Origin: an uncultured Bacilli bacterium
Lineage (GTDB): Bacteria > Bacillota_I > Bacilli_A > RF39 > UBA660
Reading direction: 5' to 3'
Length of the DNA: 6,253 nucleotides
Assembly (NCBI GenBank): GCA_947630415.1
Contig: CANRHM010000081.1
Coordinates: forward strand, 1-6,253
Below are positions 1-5,493 of the stretch, piece by piece. Numbering within the stretch: the stretch's first letter is position 1; each line of letters begins with the position of its first letter. Made by a program: the position numbers and the translations under genes. Under the pieces are notes generated by a model. It searched no databases, was not told the origin of the DNA, and saw only the letters and a list, made by a program, of their open reading frames with translations.

Positions 1-655
1 TGGCAACACCACCAACGCTATAACCGTCGAAATCCATTTTCACGGTTTCAATAGCCGAAAACTTTCGTAAATCTTCGTAAGGGCCTCCTTGAATAATACC
101 AAACAAAGATTGATTTTCATTTTTATGAACAGCTTTACCACGGGATGCCCAACGAAGGGTTCGCTCCACGCTTTTTTTCATGTATTCATGTGAGGCACTA
201 GCGGGAGGACATTCATCAAAACTCATAGCAATATCACTATCCAATTTATTTTGAATCTCAATACTTTTTTCAGGGGTTAAAAATAACTTTTGACCATCGA
301 TATGGCTCTTAAAATAAACGCCTTCCTCTGTGATATCCTTAGGTTTGGCAAGCGAAAACACTTGAAAACCTCCACTATCAGTAAGAATAGGTCCATCGTA
401 GTTCATAAACTTATGAAGACCTCCTGCTTTTGCAATGATATCTTCTCCCGGACGAAGCCAGCAATGGTAGGTATTTGCTAAGATAATGCCAGAAGCACAA
501 TCCTTTAATTCTTCTGGAGTTAACATTTTAACGGTGGCTTTCGTCCCTACCGGCATAAACATAGGGGTATCAAACGTTCCATAGTTGGTGGTGATTTTGC
601 CACGTCTTGCTCCTGTTTCTTTATCTTTATGTAAAAGTTGATATTGTACTTTCAT
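1..655 (-). CDS. tgt: Queuine/preQ1 tRNA-guanine transglycosylase, 5' part (partial)
   Basis: Tgt swaps the guanine at position 34 (wobble base) of GUN-anticodon tRNAs for preQ1 in bacteria, a cytosolic step of queuosine synthesis just before QueA. Reading from the ATG at 655, 218 codons are visible; the C-terminal part, with the nucleophilic Asp and the zinc site, lies beyond the window. Family blocks seen: PMFMPVGT (31-38), NTYH-WLRPG (61-70), LTDSGGFQVFSL (91-102, with the conserved active-site Asp at 93), SFDECPP (145-151), GIIQGG (186-191) and GYSVGG (211-216). The start fits the family N-terminus, and a purine-rich SD (AGGGA, 665-669) lies 9 nt upstream. Residue 65 is Cys where Leu is usual. 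In Bacillus tgt directly follows queA; here an opposing gene and a terminator separate them, so tgt needs its own promoter. Identification is firm. Confidence 0.97.
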   Translation of the reverse strand, partial: MKVQYQLLHKDKETGARRGKITTNYGTFDTPMFMPVGTKATVKMLTPEELKDCASGIILANTYHCWLRPGEDIIAKAGGLHKFMNYDGPILTDSGGFQVFSLAKPKDITEEGVYFKSHIDGQKLFLTPEKSIEIQNKLDSDIAMSFDECPPASASHEYMKKSVERTLRWASRGKAVHKNENQSLFGIIQGGPYEDLRKFSAIETVKMDFDGYSVGGVA

Positions 656-680
656 GACACTTCTTCCCTTCTTCGTTACT

Positions 681-709
681 AGTATACAGAAAAACATTTT
701 AAAAAACAA
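681..709 (-). promoter_or_regulatory. Predicted sigma-A promoter of tgt
   Basis: On the minus strand, TTGTTT (704-709) and TATACT (681-686) are separated by 17 bp. The -10 box is one base off consensus; the -35 box keeps only the TTG core and one more match. The expected transcription start is near 674, giving a leader of about 20 nt that contains the tgt SD. A separate promoter is needed here because the queA transcript should stop at 1165-1190. This is a pattern match only. Confidence 0.55.
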
Positions 710-712
710 CAC

Positions 713-741
713 TTGACAAAATGACCAAAATAAGGTAGAAT
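713..741 (+). promoter_or_regulatory. Near-consensus sigma-A promoter of the 772-1164 gene
   Basis: TTGACA (713-718), a 17 bp spacer and TAGAAT (736-741) form a near-perfect housekeeping promoter. The predicted transcription start is near 748. That lies downstream of the in-frame ATG at 742, so translation cannot begin there and the start at 772 is favoured. The -35 box is 3 bp from the -35 box of the opposing tgt promoter. Confidence 0.8.
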
Positions 742-755
742 ATGAAAGCACAAAC

Positions 756-764
756 GGAAGGGGG
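756..764 (+). promoter_or_regulatory. Ribosome binding site that fixes the start at 772
   Basis: GGAAGGGGG lies 7 nt upstream of ATG 772. The in-frame upstream ATG at 742 has no SD and begins inside the promoter's -10/start region, so it is not in the expected transcript. Confidence 0.8.
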
Positions 765-771
765 AAAAAAT

Positions 772-1164
772 ATGCCACAATTAACCGCAAAATGTAGAGA
801 AATTATCGACATGCCGGTTGCTGTATTCAATATTTATCTACAACAATTAACATCGGAGGAGTATCAAAAATTCCTAGCGGAATCACGTACCGTGCCTACC
901 GATAAAAGAGGACACAATGGAAGTAATAATGCTGATTTCATCAATCTCATCTCACGTGAAAGTAGCAGATCTAGTTTTTCACTAAAACTTTCTCATCTTG
1001 CACATACTTTCTATGATCAAGATTATTTCCGTGAACTAGTGGATGTGGACATTCCAAAAGGACAAATTGCTGAATTATTTGGTACGTCGGTTGATAATGT
1101 AAATTGTCAAATCGCACTTAATAATTATGCAGATAAATATTTTGAAAAAGCAGTACAAAAATAA
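772..1164 (+). CDS. Hypothetical 130-residue protein between queA and tgt
   Basis: I do not recognise a family. The gene looks real: near-consensus promoter, good SD, a TAA stop and an intrinsic terminator directly after it. The product is soluble, with no signal peptide or membrane segment. Residues 1-40 look helical, 41-70 are polar and rich in Ser/Asn (probably flexible), and 71-130 look helical again. Residues 96-115 (from KGQIAELFGTSVDNV onward) resemble a helix-turn-helix, with the IAELFG-S---V pattern seen in many DNA-binding domains. This is only a resemblance, and the N-terminal half matches no regulator I know. It is the only plus-strand gene in the window, convergent with queA and divergent from tgt, and it breaks up a normally continuous operon. 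An autoregulator or a small lineage-specific protein are both possible. Confidence 0.8.
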   Translation: MPQLTAKCREIIDMPVAVFNIYLQQLTSEEYQKFLAESRTVPTDKRGHNGSNNADFINLISRESSRSSFSLKLSHLAHTFYDQDYFRELVDVDIPKGQIAELFGTSVDNVNCQIALNNYADKYFEKAVQK

Positions 1165-1190
1165 AAAGTTACCGAAAGGTAGCTTTTTTT
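1165..1190. terminator. Bidirectional intrinsic terminator between the 772-1164 gene and queA
   Basis: AAAGTTACC (1165-1173), a GAAA loop and GGTAGCTTT (1178-1186) form a 9 bp stem with one G-T wobble. On the plus strand it continues into a T run ending at 1190. On the minus strand the stem is followed by CTTTTTATTTT, so it also terminates the ruvAB-queA transcript. The queA stop codon (1191-1189) is at the foot of the hairpin, and the minus-strand T run lies in the 3' end of the opposing gene. Confidence 0.88.
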
Positions 1191-2214
1191 ATAGGATAAA
1201 CATACTATCTCCAAAGGAGAAAAATCGGTATTTTTCTTGGACGGCCACTTTATAGGCTTTTAAGACTAACTCTTGAGTAGCAAAAGCACTAATCAACATT
1301 AGTAAAGTAGATTTAGGTAGATGGAAATTGGTAATTAAGTGATCAACCGCTAAAAATTGGTATCCTGGATAGATAAAAATATCGGTAAAACCATTGCAAG
1401 CTTTAAAAGTATGATATTTTTGCATAATAGTTTCGAGTGTTCGAACCGAAGTAGTCCCCACCGCAATAATGGATTTGCCGTCTTTTTTCGTTTTATTTAA
1501 AAGAGCAGCTACTTCTTCCGTCATTTCATAGTATTCACTATGCATATGATGTTCTTCAACATTCGAAACACTAACTGGTCGAAAGGTACCTAACCCCACA
1601 TGTAACGTAATATAGGCGATATTGACGCCTTTTTCTTTGACTTTTTCTAATAAATCACTAGTAAAGTGAAGTCCTGCTGTAGGGGCAGCCGCACTTCCTA
1701 CATTTTTAGCATACACCGTATTGTATCTACTTTGATCTTTTAGACTTTCATGAATATAAGGAGGTAAAGGCATGGTACCAAGTTCTTCTAATATTTCCAT
1801 AAATACCCCATCGTAGATAAATTCAAAATCCGTAATACCTTCGTCTTTTTTTAAGATACATTTGGCTTTTAATTTACCCTCTCCAAACGAAATAATTGTT
1901 CCTTCTTTTACTCTTTTTTGTGGTTTAACTAAGGTTTCCCATATATTATCGTGAAGGGGTTTTAAAAGAAGTACTTCCATCACGGCATTGGTTTCTTCTT
2001 TAATTCCTATCAATCTAGCAGGCATAACTTTGGTATCATTTAACACTAAAGTATCCCCTTCTTGTAAATAATCTAAAATATCGGTAAAAGTACGATGCTC
2101 CATCTTTTCTGTTTTTCGATCCAATACAAAAAGACGCGAAGTATCTCTTTGTTCAAGAGGCGTCTGAGCAATTAATTCTTTAGGTAATTCATAATCAAAA
2201 GATTCTACTTTCAT
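1189..2214 (-). CDS. queA: S-adenosylmethionine:tRNA ribosyltransferase-isomerase
   Basis: QueA transfers and isomerises the ribosyl group of S-adenosylmethionine onto preQ1 at tRNA position 34, giving epoxyqueuosine, in the cytosol after Tgt. The 341 residues match the usual family length. Visible hallmarks: FDYELP--LIAQ-P (6-17), LVLNDTKV-PARL (56-68), GSAAAPTAGLHFT (173-185), HVGLGTFRPV (205-214), H-MHSE (223-227), AVGTTSVRTLE (251-261), TDIFIYPGY (277-285), TNFHLP-STLLML (295-307) and YRFFSFGD-M (329-338). The ATG at 2214 has AGGAG 11 nt upstream and a second purine-rich stretch (AGGGA) 5 nt upstream, and gives the family's normal N-terminus. It is the last gene of the ruvA-ruvB-orf-queA operon, 14 nt after its neighbour. 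Identification is firm. Confidence 0.98.
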   Translation of the reverse strand: MKVESFDYELPKELIAQTPLEQRDTSRLFVLDRKTEKMEHRTFTDILDYLQEGDTLVLNDTKVMPARLIGIKEETNAVMEVLLLKPLHDNIWETLVKPQKRVKEGTIISFGEGKLKAKCILKKDEGITDFEFIYDGVFMEILEELGTMPLPPYIHESLKDQSRYNTVYAKNVGSAAAPTAGLHFTSDLLEKVKEKGVNIAYITLHVGLGTFRPVSVSNVEEHHMHSEYYEMTEEVAALLNKTKKDGKSIIAVGTTSVRTLETIMQKYHTFKACNGFTDIFIYPGYQFLAVDHLITNFHLPKSTLLMLISAFATQELVLKAYKVAVQEKYRFFSFGDSMFIL

Positions 2215-2228
2215 AAAGTTCCCTACTC

Positions 2229-2870
2229 CTAACTATGTGCCGAATCACGAAATTCCACTTCTCCTTCTTCAAAACCTTCCATATAACTTTCAAGGCCTAG
2301 GATTTCCGAAGAGGTTTTATCCTTTAAAACATTGATAATTTGATTTTGAAAAGAAGCAATATCACTAGCACTTTTAAAATTAATTTTACTTTCTTTGGCT
2401 TGGTCAAAAAAATGGGTTAATAAAAGGAGTCTACGTTCTACATCAAGGGCATTCGTTCGAATCGCTAAAAGCAAATCTTCTCTATTGAGTAAAGCAAGTG
2501 CATCTTTATATTCTGAAAGAGGTACTTCACTTAAATAAGAAACGATTAAAAATAAATCATTCACGTCCATCGATGCAATACTCACTTTATAATCAATAAG
2601 CAAGCTAGCAAGCGTAAAGATGTCCTCTATCTTCTTTTCAATAGGAATCAACAATTCATCGATATAACGTACGGCTTCTGTAAAATGAAGACGTGTATTA
2701 TCACTAGTCATTTCAACCATTGGTAAAGCAAGCCATTTTTGCATAGTTTCACTTTCTTCGACTAGATGCAGATTTTTTTCTGCTAAGTTATTAATTTTAT
2801 CAGCAATTTTTTCAACCGTCAATTGTGCGTAATCATCAAATAGACGCATATTGTTTTCATTATTTTCCAT
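2229..2870 (-). CDS. Hypothetical 213-residue protein between ruvB and queA
   Basis: No family is recognised. The product looks soluble and almost wholly alpha-helical, with amphipathic heptad-like stretches at about 15-45, 62-100, 105-130 and 140-160. The C-terminus is acidic (residues 198-209, rich in Glu). No signal peptide, clear membrane span, nucleotide-binding motif or cysteine is seen. The start at 2870 is chosen because AAGGAG lies 10 nt upstream. A longer frame from 2897 overlaps the ruvB stop and has no SD. The gene sits 17 nt after ruvB and 14 nt before queA, and its TAG stop runs into the queA SD, so it is transcribed and probably translationally linked with them. A role in recombination or tRNA modification cannot be inferred from position alone. 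It is absent from the ruvB-queA junction of Bacillus subtilis. Confidence 0.85.
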   Translation of the reverse strand: MENNENNMRLFDDYAQLTVEKIADKINNLAEKNLHLVEESETMQKWLALPMVEMTSDNTRLHFTEAVRYIDELLIPIEKKIEDIFTLASLLIDYKVSIASMDVNDLFLIVSYLSEVPLSEYKDALALLNREDLLLAIRTNALDVERRLLLLTHFFDQAKESKINFKSASDIASFQNQIINVLKDKTSSEILGLESYMEGFEEGEVEFRDSAHS

Positions 2871-2887
2871 AACCCTTTTTCTCCTTT

Positions 2888-3895
2888 TTAAAACCATTCA
2901 TTCTGGTATTCTATTTTTAATAATTCATATCCCTTAGGAGTAACCACTCTTCCCCTGGACGTTCTTTTTAAATAACCATTTTGAAGTAAATAAGGTTCAA
3001 TTACATCTTCAATCGTTGTCACTTCTTCACCAATAGCAGAAGCAAGCGAATCAAGTCCCACCGGTCCTCCATTAAACTTCTTAATGATGGCAAGCAAGAA
3101 TTGATGGTCGATATCGTCCAATCCTACTTCATCGATTTTTAATCGTTCGAGTGCTTTTTTAGTAACGTCTTTATGAATCAAATCTAAATCATCTACTAAA
3201 GCAAAATCACGAACTCGTTTAAAAAGACGATTGGCAATACGAGGAGTTCCCCTACTACGAGAAGCAAGTTCTAAAGCCGCTTCTTCTTCAATCGGCATAT
3301 CTAATACGCGGGATGTTCTTTTAATAATTTGTTCTAGCTCTTCTACAGAATAATATTGTAGTTTCGTAACAATTCCAAAACGATCTCGTAAAGGAGCACT
3401 CAAATCTCCAATTCGAGTTGTTGCACCCACCAAGGTAAAAGGAGGTAAATTAATCTTAATGCTTTTAGAAGCACCATCGGTTCCAATCATCAAATCGAGC
3501 GTATAGTCTTCCATTGCTGGATACAAAATCTCTTCAATGTAACGAGGCATTCTATGAATCTCATCGATAAAGAGCACATCTCCTTCTTCTAAAGTCGAAA
3601 GAAGTGCCGCTAAATCACCTGGCTTTTCAATACTAGGTCCACTAGCTGTTCGAATATTAGAACCCAACTCATTCGCAATGATATAAGCAAGGGTTGTCTT
3701 TCCAAGTCCTGGAGGTCCATAAAGTAAAACATGGTCTAGTGGTTCTTCTCTTTTTTTGGCAGCTTCGATAAAAACACGAATATTTTCTTTGGCATCCGTT
3801 TGCCCAATGTATTCATCGATATGACTAGGACGAATGCTTTCTTCCACGTCGTCTTCTAACGCTTCATCACTCATAATAATACGTTCTTGATCCAT
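2888..3895 (-). CDS. ruvB: Holliday junction branch migration DNA helicase RuvB
   Basis: RuvB is the AAA+ hexameric motor that, loaded by RuvA, pumps DNA arms through Holliday junctions during recombinational repair. The 335 residues equal the family length. Features in order: IRPSHIDEYIGQ (21-32) at the AAA+ entrance, Walker A GPPGLGKTT (60-68), Walker B LFIDEIH (108-114), sensor 1 GATTR (157-161), the arginine-finger region LRDRFG (169-174), sensor 2 GTPRIANRL (216-224), and the C-terminal DNA-binding winged helix with GGPVGL (276-281) and GYLKRTSRGRVVT (307-319). All ATPase residues look intact. The ATG at 3895 has an AAAGGAGG site just upstream. It follows ruvA by 15 nt, and the ruvA TAG stop directly precedes the SD. 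The TAA stop is 17 nt before the next start. Confidence 0.99.
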   Translation of the reverse strand: MDQERIIMSDEALEDDVEESIRPSHIDEYIGQTDAKENIRVFIEAAKKREEPLDHVLLYGPPGLGKTTLAYIIANELGSNIRTASGPSIEKPGDLAALLSTLEEGDVLFIDEIHRMPRYIEEILYPAMEDYTLDLMIGTDGASKSIKINLPPFTLVGATTRIGDLSAPLRDRFGIVTKLQYYSVEELEQIIKRTSRVLDMPIEEEAALELASRSRGTPRIANRLFKRVRDFALVDDLDLIHKDVTKKALERLKIDEVGLDDIDHQFLLAIIKKFNGGPVGLDSLASAIGEEVTTIEDVIEPYLLQNGYLKRTSRGRVVTPKGYELLKIEYQNEWF

Positions 3896-3910
3896 AAAAG
3901 GGCCTCCTTT

Positions 3911-4468
3911 CTATTTTAAGAGTAATTTCAATGATTCCTTAACTTGTTCTTCTAGTGTTAATTCACGGTTCACTTTAGGAAGAACCGCTTTAATATCTTT
4001 ATCTTTATATCCTAAACCTTGTAATACGGCCGTCAATTCTTCCATCGTATCGTTATCTAACGTACCGTTAGAGGCAACACCAATTTTTCCTTTTAAATCC
4101 AAAATCATCTGTTTAGCTAATTTATCACCAATCTTAGGGAATTTACGTAAATAAAGAATATTTTCTTGCTCAATGGCATCAATAATTCCTTGAATAGAAC
4201 CCGTTGCAATAATCGGTAAAGCAAGTTTAGGACCCAGTCCTTTAACACTAATAAGTCTTAAAAATAAATCTTTTTCTTCTTTTGTTTTAAATCCAAAGAA
4301 AAGATGTTCATCTTCTTTAATTTGTTGATATAAATAGATTTTATATTCTTTTCCTTCTTCAAATTGATAAGGATTCGGAGTATAAATTACGTATCCTATC
4401 TTATTACATTCTAACGTAATGGTACTTCCTTCAATTTCACTTACTTGTCCAATCATATATTGGTACAT
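3911..4468 (-). CDS. ruvA: Holliday junction DNA helicase subunit RuvA
   Basis: RuvA forms tetramers that hold Holliday junctions in a square-planar form and recruit RuvB. The protein is 185 residues from ATG 4468, slightly short for the family. Domain I is the OB fold (1-62, starting MYQYMIG, with GYVIYTP at 25-31 and HLFFGF at 55-60). Domain II carries two helix-hairpin-helix motifs, VKGLGPKLALPI (75-86) and FPKIGDKLAKQMILDLK (110-126), that contact DNA. A short linker leads to domain III (141-185), which binds RuvB. The longer frame from GTG 4477 is rejected because that GTG overlaps the SD; ATG 4468 is 8 nt from AAGGAAG and restores the typical N-terminus. It is first in the operon and has its own promoter. 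Confidence 0.98.
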   Translation of the reverse strand: MYQYMIGQVSEIEGSTITLECNKIGYVIYTPNPYQFEEGKEYKIYLYQQIKEDEHLFFGFKTKEEKDLFLRLISVKGLGPKLALPIIATGSIQGIIDAIEQENILYLRKFPKIGDKLAKQMILDLKGKIGVASNGTLDNDTMEELTAVLQGLGYKDKDIKAVLPKVNRELTLEEQVKESLKLLLK

Positions 4469-4476
4469 CTTGTCCA

Positions 4477-4483
4477 CTTCCTT
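4477..4483 (-). promoter_or_regulatory. Ribosome binding site deciding the ruvA start
   Basis: AAGGAAG on the minus strand lies 8 nt upstream of ATG 4468. The alternative in-frame GTG (4477-4475) shares its first G with this site, so it has no usable spacing. Confidence 0.8.
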
Positions 4484-4494
4484 ATTTCTCTTTT

Positions 4495-4523
4495 ATTATA
4501 ACGTAATTTAGAAAATAGAACAA
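4495..4523 (-). promoter_or_regulatory. Predicted sigma-A promoter of the ruvA-ruvB-orf-queA operon
   Basis: On the minus strand, TTGTTC (4518-4523), a 17 bp spacer and a perfect TATAAT (4495-4500) lie between the upstream gene's terminator and ruvA. The expected start is near 4488, giving a leader of about 20 nt containing only the SD. I see no SOS-box-like palindrome (the Gram-positive GAAC-GTTC type) here, so LexA control is not supported. Confidence 0.75.
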
Positions 4524-4535
4524 GTATTTGAACAA

Positions 4536-4567
4536 AATAAAAAGTACCCACTTTGGGATACTTTTTG
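4536..4567 (-). terminator. Intrinsic terminator of the 4571-5374 gene
   Basis: Reading minus, AAAAAGTA-T-CCCA, an AAG loop and TGGGTACTTTTT form a stem of about 12 bp with one bulged T, followed by ATTTTG. It begins only a few bases after the TAA stop and separates the surface-protein gene from the ruvA promoter. The plus-strand complement would also fold and has a T run, but no plus-strand gene precedes it. Confidence 0.85.
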
Positions 4568-4570
4568 TTT

Positions 4571-5374
4571 TTATGCTCCAGCGGTGTGATCTTTAGCGTT
4601 TACATCTAATCGAGCGATAAAGGTTTTTCCATTAGTTCCTTTTTTACTTGCATATACACCTTTGGTTTCGTTAGAACCATTTTCTCCATACACTGGATCA
4701 TCGCAAGGAATTTCTTCTGCACCACTCATATAATCTTCATTTGTACACATATCAGATGTCATCATTGTTTTCTCGCCTTCAGCATCTTCTGTTGCAAACC
4801 ACATCTTAAAGCGATAATAATGTGTTTGTTTTACACCACTAGCATCCGCTCCAGTAAATTGACTACTATATAAAGTCTTAGCACCACTATTTAAAGTTGA
4901 GGCACCTAACTTATCATAATAATCTGTTTTTACTGCTGCTTCAGTAAAGGTTGAAGCATTCGTTCCTTGATACAAAGCCATCTTAACATATTTAGAATCT
5001 AGATAATTTCTTTCCTCTACATGACCAGCGGTGTCAGGATCAGTCGAAACATCTTTAACGCTTATTTCGTAATCAATTTGCATTGTACCTGAGATAGTAG
5101 ATGTAACAGTGAAATCGAATGTATCATTTTCACCAGCTGATGCATCAGTTGGATCTGCAGTTGGAACAGCATTCGTTAGTGTAATTCCAGCCTTTCCTTC
5201 TTCATACTTAAATACTAATGAACCCGTACTAATGGTATTCGTAGTAGATCCTTGTTTTGAGTATTGAAAGAAAGCGAATGACACTCCCACTACGGCTAAT
5301 ACTAAAATAGCAACCGCCAATACTGACAACAATACTTGATTTGCTTGATGCTTATTATTCCTTTCTTCGTTCAT
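4571..5374 (-). CDS. Secreted protein with SipW-type signal segment, TasA/camelysin-like (copy 1)
   Basis: The 267-residue protein starts with a polar, Asn-rich, weakly charged head (1-12) and a hydrophobic segment (13-33, ending VVGVSFAFF). A conserved turn NTISTGSLVFKYEE (46-59) follows. The pattern hydrophobic-AFF-(about ten residues)-NT--(A/S/T)G-L is that of substrates of the SipW-type signal peptidase, such as TasA and camelysin, which form extracellular fibres or biofilm matrix. The rest is Thr/Ser/Asp-rich and beta-strand-like, with FDFTVTS (86-92), HYYRFKMW (185-192) and a C-terminal strand GKTFIARLDVNAKD (249-262). There are two cysteines (210, 224). No sortase motif or second membrane span is seen. 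ATG 5374 is 9 nt from AAGGAGG. It is a tandem paralogue of the next upstream gene. The secretion class is fairly confident; a fibre-forming role is inference. No SipW gene is in view. Confidence 0.75.
   Translation of the reverse strand: MNEERNNKHQANQVLLSVLAVAILVLAVVGVSFAFFQYSKQGSTTNTISTGSLVFKYEEGKAGITLTNAVPTADPTDASAGENDTFDFTVTSTISGTMQIDYEISVKDVSTDPDTAGHVEERNYLDSKYVKMALYQGTNASTFTEAAVKTDYYDKLGASTLNSGAKTLYSSQFTGADASGVKQTHYYRFKMWFATEDAEGEKTMMTSDMCTNEDYMSGAEEIPCDDPVYGENGSNETKGVYASKKGTNGKTFIARLDVNAKDHTAGA
5221..5333 (-). repeat. Direct repeat, copy 1: signal-segment coding region
   Basis: This 113 bp stretch aligns without gaps to 6141-6253. By hand count 89 of 113 bases match. It encodes the hydrophobic segment and the start of the mature protein. 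The matching copy runs to the window edge, so the repeat may extend further. Confidence 0.85.
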
Positions 5375-5383
5375 TTTTCATAT

Positions 5384-5390
5384 CCTCCTT
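5384..5390 (-). promoter_or_regulatory. Consensus ribosome binding site of copy 1
   Basis: A perfect AAGGAGG lies 9 nt before ATG 5374. An out-of-frame ATG only 2 nt from the SD opens a frame of about eight codons and is not a plausible start. Confidence 0.85.
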
Positions 5391-5400
5391 ATCATAATTA

Positions 5401-5429
5401 ATTATATTAAAGTTAACCCCCCCCGTCAA
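5401..5429 (-). promoter_or_regulatory. Promoter of copy 1 with a poly-G tract in the spacer
   Basis: On the minus strand, TTGACG (5424-5429), exactly 17 bp of spacer and TATAAT (5401-5406) form a near-consensus promoter. The -35 box's last G and the first seven spacer bases make an unbroken run of eight G. The expected start is near 5394, leaving a leader of about 20 nt. A run of seven A (5445-5451 complement) lies at about -51 to -57, where an UP element would sit. At the present tract length the spacer is optimal, so the sequenced state should be ON. Confidence 0.85.
5417..5424 (-). repeat. Homopolymeric G8 tract (C8 on the plus strand)
   Basis: Eight consecutive C on the plus strand read as G8 between the -35 and -10 boxes of the copy 1 promoter. 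It is the only G/C homopolymer of this length in an otherwise strongly AT-rich window. Tracts of this kind change length by slipped-strand mispairing during replication. Confidence 0.95.
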
Positions 5430-5457
5430 GTTATTTGACACAAATTTTTTTGGTTAC

Positions 5458-5483
5458 AAAAAAAGCATCCGCAAGGGATACTT
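5458..5483 (-). terminator. Intrinsic terminator of the 5494-6253 gene
   Basis: Reading minus, AAGTATCC (5483-5476), a CTTGC loop and GGATGCTT (5470-5463) form an 8 bp stem with one G-T pair. A T run to 5458 follows. It lies about 10 nt after the TAA stop and isolates the upstream paralogue from the copy 1 promoter, so the two copies are separate transcription units. Confidence 0.82.
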
Positions 5484-5493
5484 AATTTTTTAA

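Noticed and set aside
290..481. 63-codon open frame on the plus strand inside tgt
   Set aside because: It lies entirely opposite conserved tgt codons, has no ribosome binding site, and its translation resembles nothing.
742..771. Ten-codon N-terminal extension of the 772-1164 gene
   Set aside because: Its ATG lies between the -10 box and the predicted transcription start and has no SD; ATG 772 has a strong one.
656..771. preQ1 riboswitch before tgt
   Set aside because: The predicted tgt leader is only about 20 nt, with no room for the aptamer and no pseudoknot-like sequence. Such riboswitches usually precede preQ1 synthesis or transport genes.
2871..2897. Nine-codon N-terminal extension of the 213-residue protein overlapping ruvB
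   Set aside because: There is no SD before 2897, while AAGGAG correctly precedes ATG 2870.
4478..4570. LexA/SOS operator before ruvA
   Set aside because: No GAAC-GTTC type palindrome is visible around the predicted promoter.
5425..5439. GTCAA / TTGAC inverted repeat upstream of the copy 1 promoter, with a plus-strand TTGACA at 5435
   Set aside because: The arms are only 5 bp and one arm is simply the -35 box. The plus-strand TTGACA has no -10 box at the right distance.
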